Shown: positions 1-12,938, counted from the stretch's first letter. The stretch is 64,000 nt of DNA from Chimonanthus salicifolius (GCA_013350335.1 CM023542.1:8976025-9040024), one strand, 5' to 3'. The notes: generated by a model from the letters alone, not told the origin. A program made the numbers and translations.

Positions 1-51
1 CTACTTCAGGATATTCTTACCAAGGAGATCGTTAGGCGTGGTACTAAGATT

Positions 52-77
52 GGGGGGGGGGGGGGGGGGGGGGGGGG
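52..77 (+). repeat. G26 homopolymer inside copia coding region
   Basis: Twenty-six consecutive G residues interrupt the copia reading frame just before the L-Y-Y-M-D segment of the GAG-pre-integrase region. Copia proteins usually have a short, variable linker here. The tract is either a real homopolymer expansion or an assembly artefact. Confidence 0.9.
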
Positions 78-87
78 TCTCTATTAC

Positions 88-802
88 ATGGACGATTTCA
101 GTATGGGCCGCACACATCACATGCATCCTCCGGTTGACAAGAAAGAGCGACAGATTTGGCTTTGGTATCGTCGGTTAGGACACCTGTCTTTTGGTTATCT
201 GAAGTATTTGTTTCCTAGTTTATTTTCCAAGCTTTCGATGTTTGACTTCAAATGTGAAACTTGTATTCTTGCTAAAAGCCATAGAGCTACTTATCCTTCA
301 AGTATGAATAAAAGTACGGTTCCTTTTGCTTTAATTCACTCCGCTGTGTGGGGTCCTTCTCTGATTTCTACAATATCTGGTCACCGTCGGTTTGTGATAT
401 TTTGTAGATGATTGTACTCGCATGACTTGGCTCTATTTGCTGAAACATAAAGACGAAGTACTGACTACATTTCAGTCCTTCCACACTATGGTTCAAACAA
501 AATTCTCCGTTAAGATTCAGATTCTTAGATCAGATAATGGTGGTGAGTATGTGAACCACCAGTTTCATGCCTATTTTCAGCATCATGGTCTTATCCATGA
601 AACCTCTTGTCCTCAGACTCCTCAGCAGAATGGTGTCGCTAAGAGAAAAAACCGCCATATCCTTGAAACTGTCCAGGCTATATTACTTGGCGCCCATGTG
701 CCTAGTCGACATTGGACTGATGCCGTTGCTACGGCTGTGCATCTCCTCAATCAGATGCCTTCCAAAGTCTTGACTTTCAAGTCTCCATCACAGGCCCTGT
801 AG
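88..802 (+). pseudogene. copia GAG-pre-integrase and integrase core, broken
   Basis: Positions 88-411 encode the HHCC zinc-binding region. A W-Y-R-R-L-G-H-L-S stretch is followed by C-E-T-C with a following K-S-H-R, as in the gag_pre-integrs family. Positions 422-802 encode the integrase catalytic core, including the L-R-S-D-N-G-G-E-Y motif with its catalytic Asp, and the P-Q-T-P-Q-Q-N-G-V-A segment that leads to the third acidic residue. The usual Glu after N-G-V-A is Lys (A-K-R-K). A frameshift near 411-422 separates the halves. In intact elements this enzyme inserts the cDNA into the host genome; here it cannot be made. Confidence 0.9.
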
Positions 803-823
803 ACGTATGTTCCCTTACCTACG

Positions 824-1396
824 ATGTTATTACTTCCTCTTCAGATTTTTTGTTGTGTCGCATTTGTTCACCTTCACAAGAACCAGCGCACGAAGCTTGA
901 TCCTTGCGCCATTCGATGTCTCTTCTTGGGATATACCGTCCATCAAAAAGGGTATCGGTGCTATGATCCGGCCTCCAAATGCACCTATGTGACTATGGAT
1001 GTCACTTTTTTGGAGTCCGAAACATTATTCTCTTTCTCGTTACCCAATTCTCCTCGTCAGGGGGAGATCAGGGATGACGAGCCGAATTGGCTACGCTTTG
1101 ACTGGCCGCAATTTAATGACACCGACATCAACATTGAAGAACCCAATACAGAACTAAGTGTGTCCTCAGAAACGGAGAAAGGTTCCAAAGCAATATCTAC
1201 ATCACCTGAAGCTGAAATGGAAACCCCCTCCCACTCCTCAGTACTCGATGACTCGTCTCCTGAGAATATCCCTAAGGTACACTGTCCTACTATATCTTCA
1301 AACTCTAATGATATAGATATCCATGCTGGCTATACTTTACCTTTTAGGCATAATCGTGGCATACCACCAAGTCGATATCCTCCAGATATTAGATAG
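824..1396 (+). pseudogene. copia integrase C-terminal and linker region, broken
   Basis: This stretch continues the copia polyprotein after the integrase core. It shows the hallmark K-L-D-P-C-A-I-R-C-L-F-L-G-Y block followed by K-G-Y-R-C-Y-D-P, which lies between integrase and reverse transcriptase in plant copia elements. The rest is acidic and Ser/Thr-rich, as this linker usually is. It is shifted in frame from the upstream core and ends in an in-frame stop at 1394-1396. Confidence 0.85.
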
Positions 1397-1594
1397 CGAA
1401 GTTCAAAGTATCCAATTGCCAACTATGTGTCTACAAAAAGGCTCTCCGACCCACTCAAGACATTCATGCATGAACTCTCCTCATGCCATGTTCCTATCAG
1501 TGTTCATGAAGCTCTGACAAATCCTAAGTGGACCCAGGCTGTGAAAGAAGAAATTGAGGCACTGTAGAAAAATGAAACATGAACTCTTGTTCCC

Positions 1595-2458
1595 TTGCCC
1601 AAAGGAAAGAAGACGGTGGGATGTAAATGGGTGTTTTTCATTGAACACAAAGTTGATTGTTCGATTGACCGATACAAAGCAAGACTGGTAGCAAAAGGTT
1701 ACACCCAGACATATGGTGTAGACTACCAAGAGACCTTCTCGCCAGTAGCAAAATTGAACTCGGTTAGAGTGTTGTTATCCCTGGCAGCAAACCTTGATTG
1801 GCCACTGCACCAGTTTGATGTAAAAAATACTTTTCTCCATGGTGATCTGGAGGAGGAGGTCTACATGAATGTTCCACCAGGCTACACAGCAACTTCTGAA
1901 GTTGAAGTGGTGTGCAAATTACAACGAGCATTGTACAGTTTGAAACAATCACCTAGAGCATGATTCGGGCGATTCAGCTTGGCAATGAAGAAATATGGCT
2001 ATCAACAAAGTAACTCAGATCATACACTATTCTTAAAGCATCAGCAGGGCAAGGTCACGGCCTTAATAATCTATGTAGACGACATGATTATTACAGGAGA
2101 TGATCTAGAAGAAATATCAAGGCTTCAACAGCATTTGGCGACTGAATTTGAAATAAAGAATCTGGGAGGGCTCAAATATTTTCTGAGAATTGAGGTTGCT
2201 AGGTCAAGGTAAGGTATATTCCTTTCCCAACGAAAATATATCTTAGACTTTCTATCAGAGGTGGGACTACTAGAATGTAAGCCTGCAGACACACCAATTG
2301 TCCAAAACCACAAACTAGGAGTATACCCAGACCAAGTACCGACAAACAAAGAAAAATACCAGAGATTAGTTGGAAAACTTATTTATCTCTCACACACTCG
2401 CCCAGACATTGCGTATACGGTGAGTGTAGTAAGTCAATTCATGCATTTTTCCGAGTGA
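1595..2458 (+). pseudogene. copia reverse transcriptase (RVT_2), broken
   Basis: RVT_2 motifs are clear. K-T-V-G-C-K-W-V-F opens the domain, [13 protein letters not shown] follows, then the [11 protein letters not shown] segment with the first catalytic Asp. The Y-V-D-D catalytic box is present at about 2073-2084 and L-S-H-T-R-P-D-I-A-Y appears near the end. The frame is broken at 1963 (stop after S-P-R-A, where Trp is normal), around 2212, and at 2456-2458. The catalytic residues survive, but the protein cannot be made in one piece. Confidence 0.93.
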
Positions 2459-2465
2459 AGGTCAC

Positions 2466-3029
2466 ATGGATGCGGTACTCAGAATTCTTCACTACTTGAA
2501 GTCATCCCCAGGGAAAGGGCTTATGTTTCTAAAAAACAATCACCTCAAAGCCGAGGGATATACAGATGCAGATTGGGCAGAAAATATATCAGATCGAAAA
2601 TCCACCTCAGGGTACTTCATGTTTGTTGGCGGGAACCTTTTGACGTGGAGAAGTAAGACATAGAATGTGGTGGCTATGTCGAGTGCTGAAGCTGAGTTCC
2701 GTGGGATGGCTAAAGGTCTTTGTGAGCTTCTCTAGCTTAAAAGACTATTAACAGAAATTAGTTTTGCTCCAAGTTGTGAGATGTACCTGTTCTGTGATAA
2801 TAAGGCCGCCATTGATATCTCACATAATCCTGTCCAACATGATCGGACCAAACACGTGGAGGTGGATCGACATTTCATCAAGCAAAATCTTGAGAACAAG
2901 ACAATTAGATTTCCTTTTGTTAAGTCTGAAGATCAATTGGCAGATGTACTCACAAAAGCTATATGTAGCAGGAATTTTTACAACTCACTTGATAAGTTGG
3001 GCATAAGAGACCTGTATGCACCAACTTGA
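2466..3029 (+). pseudogene. copia RNase H domain, broken
   Basis: The copia-type RNase H segment has Y-T-D-A-D-W-A with its catalytic Asp, then D-R-K-S-T-S-G-Y-F, S-S-A-E-A-E-F, C-D-N-K-A-A and K-H-V-E-V-D-R-H-F. It closes with D-Q-L-A-D-V-L-T-K, the usual C-terminal signature of plant copia polyproteins. In-frame stops at 2661-2663 and about 2734 break it. The final stop at 3027-3029 lies 7 bases before the LTR, the normal spacing. Confidence 0.92.
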
Positions 3030-3210
3030 GGGGGAGTGTTGGCGTGAACTGTTAATTAGAGGAATTATATGAGGACTGACCTGTAAATCCCTTGATACAA
3101 GGGTCAACCGTGATTCTGTCATAAAATTAGGGCTAGATAGAAATAGGAATTTTATGTATATAAATATACCTCTCAGTCTGTATAATTAATACATACAAGT
3201 GAAATATACA
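3028..3210 (+). repeat. polypurine tract and 3' LTR of the copia element
   Basis: A purine tract (gagggggag, 3028-3036) is followed at 3037 by TGTTGGCG, the usual copia junction of stop codon, purine tract and LTR. A TATA-like stretch lies at 3151-3168. I place the LTR end at ATACA, 3210, by the TG...CA rule. The 5' LTR is not in view, so the end is inferred. Confidence 0.65.
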
Positions 3211-5644
3211 GAAAAAAATATTTTTCCATGAGTTTTGACAAAATTTATGAGATTTTCCTTATAGTCTATACTGTATAGATAGCTTCAAAGATGTCACATT
3301 GAGAAGATGGACATCAAAATCATGCAATAGTGTTGGGATAATAAATGCAAATGCACTGAACTGTTCACTGTTTTCTTTTTTCTTTCATTAGGTGAGATTT
3401 TGAGGACTTGTAATTGTCGATCGACCTAATTCTTTACATGTGGGGCCATGTTCTGGTCCTCTGTGTTGTTGTTTCTAGGGCCCCATTGGGGATGCCTCTA
3501 AGATTTGGAGAAAATTGCAGTTTCTGCAGAACCTACCCTTGTTGGGTAATTCTGCCCTTGTGCTTCGATGTATAGCATATTGTTGATGCTCAAAGTACAA
3601 TGGGATACAATAAGCCTCATCTAACACTCAATCTCGGACAGGTTTGGGCTGAATTTTGTAAATTCAATCTAATTCATATAAAAAAAATGGTTGAACCCAA
3701 TTAACCAACATGGCAATTCGAATGGTACAACTAAGCCTGACCCAAACTAGAACCTGAGAAGCCAACTCTACCCGTTTAACCTGAATTTTAAATAAGAAAA
3801 AAATTAAAACAAAATACCTGGATCTTCTTCGGTCTCTTTCATTTGCTCAAGGCAAAACTTTGATGATGGTCGATGACAGAGAACTCTTTCTGGTCCTGAC
3901 CTCTAAGTTGAAGCATTGGGCACAAATAGGGAACTGATGACGATCGGTGACTTAACAGGAGAGCTGGAGAGGACCATAAGCCAAAGAGGATTGAGAGGGA
4001 GTGAGGGTTGAGAGTCAAGCAGAGAGGCGTCACCATCAGTCGTAGGGAGTTAATGAAAAAGAGATCACCGTTGCCGATGATAGGGATGTAAAGGATCACC
4101 GTCGTCGTTGAGGGAGGGAAACTCAGGGATCAAAATCAAAGCAAGTGAGCGACTTGAGAGAAGAGAAGATGAGAAGAGAGAAAATTTAATATGGGTTTTA
4201 TTTTCTTGAACTTCAACCAATCCTAAATTTAAAAATACACTACTCATGCCCCAATTTTTTTCAGATTGAGTAAGAACTCAGCTCAAGTTTCATCCCTAAC
4301 CTCATCATAAGTTACAACTTCGATTTAAGTTTTACATGTTATAGCACCGTTCATTATTATTATTATTTTTCAGATCTCATCGATATGTAGAATTTCAACA
4401 TTTCTCATTATAGGTAATAAACTTGATTTATAAAAACTAGGTTGATTTCACTGTAAATTGATTCTTTAACAATGTTAGTGTTGAGATTTGTGAATGACTT
4501 GTCACATGTCTAGTAAAGTCAAATCGGACTAATCTAATATAAGATACATAAAAGATCTAAGTTTTTGTATTCTATTAACTTTAATTTTTTTTAATGTAGA
4601 CCCTAAAAGTAAAATAATGAAAGAGTAAAGGGTTAGGATCTGCAAATCTGAAGATCAGCCGACTTACCAGTTACCACCACAATGGCGGTTCGCATGTGTA
4701 CGGTTTTTAGGAACAGAATGTATTTTTCACATATTCATTGCTAATTAATGGAGGCAAGACGTGTGGTGCAGTAATAAATGGCATGATTGTCACAATGTCA
4801 TTGCTATGGTTTAGGTAAAGGATGCTTTCATCAATTATAAGCTACTTTATTACTAATTGACTAAGAACCCTTTATTTTCTTCTCTTTGTTTTGGAAATTT
4901 AGTTAGCTGAGGTAGACTCACCCACCCAACCAGTTCTTATCCATCCTGTGGCAGATTTTACAAACTGTGAATCTTTGACCCAAACAGGGCACAGGGTTAC
5001 GTGTCCTACACTACTTTTCTAACAATCAGTAGATGGTCAACAAAATGCAATAAGGTGAGGTTGATAGTAAGAATGTTGAATGAAGCTCAATAGAGATTTA
5101 GAGATTCTAACTAATTATTATAATATGTGCAAACTTCTCTATCTAAATATTAAGTAATACTATAAAGAATGACCTTTTCATATTAATAGTGACTTGAATC
5201 TAAGAAATTATCGTCTTTTATGTGAAGGAATGTAAGAACAATTCTAATTATGAGTGGTAATATTCCATCCCATTTCATCTCTGTTGATTACCCACCATTT
5301 CTAGTTTCTACTACTAAACAGGCCCAAATCTCCATTTTACTATACCAAAATGTAACAATGGATATCACACGTTATCATAAAAGGAAAGAAAGAAAAAAAA
5401 ACCTCTCATGAACATATATATCTATATAATTGATATGTATCTGATCATGAAAAGTCTAGTATATCTCCCGATGTGATTTGATCAAGGATGTGGGTCCAAT
5501 TGCACATAGAAGCGTACTAGGTATCCCAACAAGTCACTAAACCACAGAAAGTGCAACCAATCAATTCAAAAGCTTACGAAATTAGACCAGTTCTAAGTCT
5601 TAATCTAATTGAAGTCATTCTTCTAAACAAACTCAGTTATTCTA
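3211..5644. other. intergenic, no gene seen
   Basis: This is AT-rich DNA with no convincing coding region. The short frames at 3839-4247 on the minus strand have low-complexity Ser/Leu composition and no family resemblance. Poly(A/T) runs and degenerate repeats are scattered through it. Confidence 0.6.
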
Positions 5645-5649
5645 AAATG

Positions 5650-5987
5650 TGTTGGGGAATAAAATATGCAAATCACACAATCAAGAAATCAATCACATAA
5701 GAGAGCATCGATTTTACGTGGTTCGGCAAAATTGCCTACGTCCACGGGGCGTGCTAAATTCACTATGAGGAACAATAGATCAAGTTACAAGGATTACATC
5801 AATCCTACCCATCTTTCTCTCACAGTCTATCTTTCTCCTCTCTGTTTCTCTCCTAGAGAAATTGCACAACCTGAAACCCTAGGATGAAAGAGAACAATAT
5901 ATATAGGCATACACATATTAGATCTACTGGACCTGGACCCATCAAACAACTCAGGCCCAAAAGGGCTTTGAGCCATAAAACCCAACA
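5650..5987 (-). mobile_element. Ty1/copia solo LTR with target duplication AAATG
   Basis: The element begins TGTTGGG and ends CCCAACA, a perfect 7-bp terminal inverted repeat obeying TG...CA. It is flanked by AAATG on both sides (5645-5649 and 5988-5992). Read on the minus strand it has a TATA-like stretch near 5896-5906, then the segments CCGTGGACGTAGGC and GCCGAACCACGTAAAATC, which I recognise from the R/U5 end of many plant copia LTRs. No internal region or second LTR is present, so this is a solo LTR. Confidence 0.85.
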
Positions 5988-5992
5988 AAATG

Positions 5993-6524
5993 ATCTTACA
6001 AATGCACAAAGGCATAGACTGTTTAAATTGCATTTACTTGGAAACTACATCATTACTTTATTAAATTATTTCCTTCCTATAGCACAGAAGTTAGAACTTG
6101 GACAGAGATGTTAAATTCTGCCATCTGATCCACTTTAATGAGCTTCATTGAGTAATGCAGAAGATGAAGCAAGCTGAAACGGTCTTCAATTACTAGCACT
6201 CAACATTACCTTATTCTCGGTAAAACAGCGAAGGTGAAAGTGCCAGCCTTTGTTTTTTAAAGTAAAACAAACCAACCACAGGGAAAGGTTTAACTCTCCG
6301 GGGCCATAATAGCAGTTAATGGGCTACCGTCCTTTACTAAGACCAAAAAGGAAAGCAGAGAAAGTCAAGGGAAATAATTGCAAGCAAAAAATAAAGATAG
6401 TAGTAGAATATTAGATAATGTAAAAGGATAAATATGTAAATTTGAGAGAGAAGTAAGCGTAACTCTTAAAGTATGAAAATGTCACATTAGTCTAAATGTT
6501 GACGGATCATCCAAAGGAAAATCA
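5993..6524. other. intergenic, no gene seen
   Basis: No coding signal. It is ordinary AT-rich sequence between the solo LTR and a LINE remnant. Confidence 0.5.
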
Positions 6525-6870
6525 GGACCGACCGAGATTGGGGGCGTGCTTAGGAATCATCTGGGTTTTACTTGTATCTCGTTCTCAGAGACTGTTGGAA
6601 TTAAGGAGTCTAATGAGGCGGAACTTAGCGGTATTAGGAAAGCTCTTTCTTTAGGGGCATTTTTAGCAGGGGAGAAGTTAATTATTGAAAGTGACGCTTT
6701 CAATGCTATTAAATAGGCCAAGGGTTTGAAACGTCTACATTGGAGACTGATCACCTTAGTAAAGGGAGATTAAGTAATTATCGATAGGTTTGGAAGTATC
6801 TTTCTCTCAGATACATTGACCATGGAAATTCTCATGCATTTATTGCCCGAGTACAAATTGCCCACCCCAA
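6525..6870 (+). pseudogene. LINE-type RNase H (RVT_3) remnant
   Basis: The plus strand reads G-V-L-R-N-H-L-G-F, then E-S-N-E-A-E-L-S-G-I-R-K-A-L-S-L-G, then L-I-I-E-S-D-A-F-N-A-I-K. These match the RNase H fold seen at the end of plant LINE ORF2 and in related host proteins: the N-E-A-E acidic motif and the E-S-D catalytic Asp. A stop follows at about 6714. After a frameshift the C-terminal I-D-H-G-N-S-H-A segment appears near 6818-6846. No reverse transcriptase is nearby, so this is an isolated fragment. Confidence 0.75.
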
Positions 6871-6889
6871 CTAAGAGTAAGTTTTTCAC

Positions 6890-9800
6890 TTTGGAATATA
6901 TTTTTCTACAATGATAAAATCACTTGATTCTATCGGAGTATAAAGGTTATATATAAAATTGCTGTCGGATACAGTCCTGCACAAATCACGGGTATTGAGT
7001 GACTATAGAATTCGAACCTATAATCTCTAATTTTTTATTTTAGAATACTAATTTATAAAATATTTTTCTAATTTTTTTAAAAAATTATATTTAGTTTGGT
7101 TCATGTAACTCAATACGTGCTTTAAAATTTGATCTCATATTATATTATAAAAAATTTGGTATTTTTCTGTTTACATAGATTTTTATTGGAAATTAATTTA
7201 ACATTATATTAGAGAGGAAGAAAAATCTTAACAGTTTTTTTTGTTTAGTTTAATTAGTTTTCTCCCGTATCAGGAAGCAGGAGGTTGCGGTTCGAACCTT
7301 ATAGCTTAATCTTTGTGTGCCGTAGAGGTAGGTACACCCATAGAGATTTTCGTAAGACCGTTTGTTGATGAATTTCTCACATACAAATTAAAAAAATATA
7401 TCTCTCAACATTTTACAATAATGAGGATGGTGGACTGGCCCTACATACTTACATAGCAGAGACATGCCTCAATCTAACAATAAAAGCTTTGTTCACGTAT
7501 TTCCCAACCGGTAGTCCACCTTAGTTTTTTTTTTTAAATACCAATGGCTCTCACAGAGGCTCATTCTTCTTAATAATTGAATGCATTCTTAATCATCCAG
7601 TCGGCCTGTCACTATAAGTACAGAGAAAGAGAATAATACAAGTCCTTAATGAAAATAGATTTGATAATTGCGTAATTCCAAAGTGCCAACTACCATCCTA
7701 TCATATATATGACGATAATTAATATTGAAATTCAGCAGGGTTCTAATTTCAAAATCAGTATATGAGGCCACTGAGAACCACCGATGATAAAGAGAAGATG
7801 GGAAATTCATAAATGGCTTAGTCTAGCTTAGTAACTAGTTCAAAAATTAAAGCATTTTCTTTCTTTTTTTTTTTTTTGGGTTAAAAAATCATTTGAAGGT
7901 CCATCAAACGGTCATATTTATAAATGTGTGATTAACAAATAGTTGAAGTGACTAAGGAAAAATAATTGGTCGGGTTGTGTGACAAAATTGAACTTTTGCT
8001 TCAAAAGATTTCATGCATAAATCCTTTTCCCCTTTGTCTACCTTATTATAATTTGTAAGTGACCTATCAATCTTCATTGTGACTAACTATACATTGTTTA
8101 ATTAAAACTTTTAATATTGAAATGAAATAAAAATCATTTCAAATTGATAATAAATAGAAGATGTGAAGATTATTCTTTTAGATTCTACTCATAATAAATG
8201 GAATTCCAGAGGAACTTCAAGTCTCAACTCAAAAATGAGATCGTTCGACATAAGATTTAAGAGGATAGAGATCTTCATCTAAATAAGAGACATTTTGAGT
8301 CTGAAACTAAATTAAGTTTAAATATAAAATCGTATGAATTAGATAGATATAAAAAAAAAAATATCTTAATAGAAGAATCCGATCGTTACAATTGTGATTT
8401 GTGAAGACATGAGAAATCCAACATAGAACTTCAATGGTAATTAATCGGGTGAAAGGAACATTTCAGAGTTTGGAAGTGTTCAATTCAATTGACAGAGAGG
8501 GAGAGAGAATTGCAGGATTAAATGTAGGTTTAGAAAGAGTTGCAATAAAAGCTTGCTCCCGACTCCATGGTTGTGATTTCAATGGCATTAAAATGCAACA
8601 GCAACAGCAATAAATAATAAAGGGTGGGAGAATTTGATTTGAATACGATGAGTAAAGAGAGTAGTAGTCTGCTTGTTGGGGAGGGGGACTTTCTTCAATT
8701 CGTCGCACATTTCTGCATCACTGTCCATCTCACAAAATATATTCATGAATCATAACGTGGGGCCCAATTCCCCATTCATCAAATTACATATCAATTCTAG
8801 ACGCCCACGTGGCACACAGTTTTGTATTCTAAATTTCCATTGTCGGTAAAGAAATTGCCGACATTAACCGGTTTTCCAACGTTTCTCTCGCTGGGAGTCC
8901 AAGTCTAATCCTCCATTGCAGCCACTCTAGTGTGGCATCTTGACGGACAACTTTCTTAGCGGGTATTCTATTTTTTTAAAGAGATCCCCACTCGGTGCTG
9001 GGTGCAAACGGGTTCTCGTCAGCATTAATCACTCTTCTTTATTGTGAGGTTTCGTATGTAAAACGCCACCACAGAGACGGCAAATCCTTTTAATGACATT
9101 TAATCTCGATTTGACGTGTGGAGTTTACTCTCTTAATTATGTCTGACGTGGACGGATCTTAATGAACTCATTAGATTATCCGATGGCAACGACGGTTAAG
9201 AGTGACGGAATTATGACGGCAGAGCCAATTTCCGGTTTGCGTATTGGTTTTTTTATATTTTTTAATATCCTATCATAAATATATATTATTGATATGGTTG
9301 ATGGGGTTAAGATGATAAATTATAGTCATTTAGTATTGCAATCAATTCATTATTGCAATCATCTTGCAAAATTAATTCAATGGCTGAATAAAGTAACGTG
9401 CCAACTATATCAATTTAAATTGTATTGAAATCTAGAAGCTAATACATTTTGTAAAATAGTAATATTAAAACAAAAAAAAGTTAGGAGTGAGAGTTCCTTT
9501 TTGACAATTTTTTAATTTTTCATTTCAAATTTGAAGTGATATCAGCGGTCACAATGTAAGATAAAATTTCACTGCAAATTATTATATCAAACAAATTCAT
9601 GAACCTTAAAGAGTGGGTTTTCTCAAATTTATTTTTTGTCTTCCGGAAGTTCTGTCACTATAACTGAGGTATAAATGGAATACCACAAAACTTTAATGAT
9701 ATGATCTTTATTTGCGTATTTTATAAAAAAAAATCCCAAAATTTAAAAATCTCTTCATTTAAAGAGGTTGTTTATTAAGATTTTAAATGGGCACATGTTT

Positions 9801-12800
9801 TCATATGAGAAATTAGACAATGGCAGAGATCATGAGTCTATAAAATTAGAATATTATTTGATAATTGTTACATTAAGATTTTAAGTCTTAAAATTTAAAT
9901 TATTGTAAGTAATTGACAACTGAATGTATAATAATCTCACAAAATTATGATAATTAAATGAAGAAGTTTCTCTTGAATTATATTATTGGTCTAACTTTTT
10001 ATTTATTTCACTCAATCAGTAAATCATAAGGAATCTAGTACATAGTAAACATGCAATCAACTTTATAGAATCCAATGAATGATAAGTATATAATTTTATA
10101 ATTAAAGAAGGACAGTTATCTTTTTACGAAAATTTTATTTAATCCCGGCACGAGTTTTACTATATTATCTATTTTATCTTTCAAATCGATTCGTCAAAAT
10201 TTTTACTATAAATGATTTGAAAGTTCCAGCAAATTTTTTACAGAACAAAATGAGTAATATAATAAAATTTGTATCAAATTATACAAAATATGCATGAGAA
10301 CATCGCTAAAAAAGGTTATTCTAAGATTTCTTAAACTGCTCTATTTTATAAATATAGAGTTAGTGTACAGTATGACTTAAAGTATCGGTGCTGCCACTGT
10401 AGAATAAAAGTATTTACTAGAAAATGTTGACCCCTGCTATTGTCAGAAAAATATCTTTCTACTGTCTATTTTGCCATTGCTTTCAGGACCCTGTAGAAAG
10501 TATCAAACTCATTGAAGAATTCTCTTGGTAACACTCCTTTTAACAAAGTTGGCTCTCAAGTCTATCATCTATCATATCATTTGAATTAAGAATATTATTT
10601 TTATTAATAATAGCATGATAATTTAGTCAAAACTTAACTAATATCTAGATCTCTCCATTCTGAACTATAAATGGTCATGGTAATTCAATAGGAAAAGGAA
10701 TGGGACACATCTTTTACCATGGACAAGGCAACTTAATTCAATTTTTTATTTTTAATTGAAACATATAATTTTTGAAAAAAGTGGATCATCAAATTCGTTA
10801 ATGACTTTTGATCCAAACCAAATAGATTAGATTAGACGAAATTGATAAATTTGCTCTTGAAATCTATGTTCGGATCGGTGGAGCAAAGAGGAAACCTCAA
10901 ACAAAATTCATTAGATCCATTGACACGTAAGTCCAAAGATTATTTACATCAATTTTGGATCAAATGCCTATTCAACCTTTCCTTGGATCCAAAGGCCAAT
11001 AAAACAATCTGATTTGTTGCGTCGTGGGTCCCTTGTATATTCCACTTTGAGTTCTATGTCAGCAAACACGGCAACGCCATGGGTCCCACTGAATACTAGC
11101 CGAGCAGCCATAGGCGGCAAAATTCATTGGCGTCTGAAATTGAATTGGAAGGGAGCTGGTTTTGGCAACTGAACCCGAACGAAAACCAAAGGGTGATTCG
11201 GCAGCGATCTGGCCGAATCCAGAAGGAGGGTGTTTTGGTAAAGGAAAGAAAGCTCAGGATTGTCAGAGAAAAAAATAACATGCAATCGAGTTGGAAAGAA
11301 GAAGATTAGCAAGAGGAATTGGCAGGAACGGAAAGATGATGTGGAATTTAGTCTTTGGTACGACAGAAAAACCAGCAAAGAGTGGCTGGATCGAATAAGA
11401 ACGGCTGAAAGCTAGGTTTCTGTCGAATTTTCAGGTGATTTCTACAAAGGAAGAAGGGTGGTATAAAGATAATCTAAACAATGATCTGGTGCAAGTTAGG
11501 AGGATTTTGTGTCTCTGAATCGAGCGATGAGGAGAAAGAACCCGTGTAAAGAGGAATGACTGTAAACGACAACCCAACTGGGAACGATGGGTCTGACCGA
11601 ACGAAGAAGAAGAGGAAGAAACAGAGAAGGAAACACAGAGGGAGAGAAAAAAAAGGAGAAAACAGATTGAGAAGAATCGAGAGAGAAGAGAGAAGAAAGG
11701 AAAGAAGAGGAAACGTAGAGACCGAGAAACAGAGAGCGAGAAAAATAAAGAGAGACTGAATCAGGTGGACTCGGTAATCGGAGTCATGAATTTTTTTTCT
11801 GTTTTTTATTTTTAGTGAAATTAAAGCTTATAAATTGAGACTTAGAACAAGCATTAGGACACGTTCAGTAGAGATTCTTTAAGGCTGTTTTGAATTTCAA
11901 GTGAAGGTGAATCCTATTTTGATTATTTAAATTTATTTGATTTGAATCTTTCACATGATAAATTTAGATTTCGTGTCTTGTATTTTCTTATTCTTAACTA
12001 AATTAAAATGTCAAAACCAAATTAGTTTTCAGACGATTCAGTGAATATCAAATTGAATTAATGTAGGAATTAAGTTTCACTGCATGTATATGATTATTTA
12101 ATTTGCATTTAATTGTAGATTTTAATGAATTATGTAAATCATTTCATTCAAAATATAATTATGCGTTCGTTTTATTTTCAATTGAATATCTAACTTTTTT
12201 AGTCAATTTTAATTTTGTCAAAATTATCCTATTAAAATCAATAGTATCATCGTTCTTTACATAAGTGTCTTAAAAAAGACCTGAAAGTTAGTTTTCAAAA
12301 TTTCTATCATTGAAATCATTTATTTTAAATTATAAAATATAAATTTAAAATGAATCTTTAAATTGTAGGTTTGAAAAAGTGTGCCGAATTTCAATACCTT
12401 CCTGTCATACATGTACAACCTTATCCCCTCTTCATCCATCTCGGTGTTTTGGTCATTCTTCATTATTCATTTTCTATCATCATATCTTATTGAAAAATAA
12501 ACAAACGTGAAACGTGTGATTTGTGCCAATGTAATTTGACTTGACTTAATATATGGTGATAGTTCCATAGGCGGCAGGAGCACTTAGAAAGATGTCTGGT
12601 TGGTCGTGGTTCTTTTTGTTTTGCCTCTTCTCGACCTGTTTTAATTTATTTTTTTGATTTTTTATGTTTTATTAGAGTTGTGAGTTGTACTGTACATTTT
12701 CAAACTTTTTCCACTCTTTTGAATCAAATTATTAACCATCGTTAAAAATAAATAAATGAATATAATAAAATCCAAAATATCCTCGTTAAATTAAATTCAC

Positions 12801-12938
12801 AATTCTTTCATCCCTTACAAGTAAAAACTATATGATTCTTTCCTTTTTTTTTTTTTTTTTCTGATTTCCTATTTCCTATTTACAAAACTCAATTCCCCAA
12901 TTCCATTTTCTCTCCTCCCCTTCCACTCTTTCAGCTTC
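6890..12938. other. long AT-rich intergenic region, no gene supported
   Basis: Six kilobases without a convincing gene. A tRNA-like B-box segment lies at about 7280-7295, where a SINE is possible. At 11600-11760 there is a purine-rich (A/G) tract whose open frame is Lys/Arg/Glu low complexity and not a credible protein. A T-rich tract at 12840-12860 lies downstream of the WW-domain gene. Confidence 0.6.
7262..7400 (+). repeat. possible tRNA-derived SINE fragment
   Basis: The segment contains GGTTCGAACC, close to the pol III B-box consensus, followed by TTTGTGTGCCG and a downstream A-rich stretch. No clear A box or target duplication was found, so this is weak. Confidence 0.25.

Larger units (their letters stand above)
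1..3210 (+). mobile_element. Ty1/copia retrotransposon, decayed, 5' end outside window
   Basis: The domain order is GAG-pre-integrase, integrase, reverse transcriptase, RNase H, then a polypurine tract and a 3' LTR. This is the copia order, with integrase before reverse transcriptase. The reading frame is broken many times by stops and frameshifts (near 411, 1396, 1567, 1963, 2212, 2456, 2663 and 2735), so no functional polyprotein can be made. Several stops look like single transitions, for example Trp to stop at 1961-1963 just after the conserved S-P-R-A. Gag and the 5' LTR lie left of the window. The 3' boundary is set by the LTR end and is uncertain by a few tens of bases. Confidence 0.93.

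Noticed and set aside
7280..7295. Possible tRNA gene from a GGTTCGAACC B box (also at 17530, 20225 and 59302)
   Set aside because: No cloverleaf or A box with correct spacing for a functional tRNA; SINE-type remnants are more likely.
11124..11759. Several overlapping frames, one Lys/Arg/Glu-rich (11556-11759)
   Set aside because: Low-complexity purine-rich DNA without a recognisable domain or supported splice sites.
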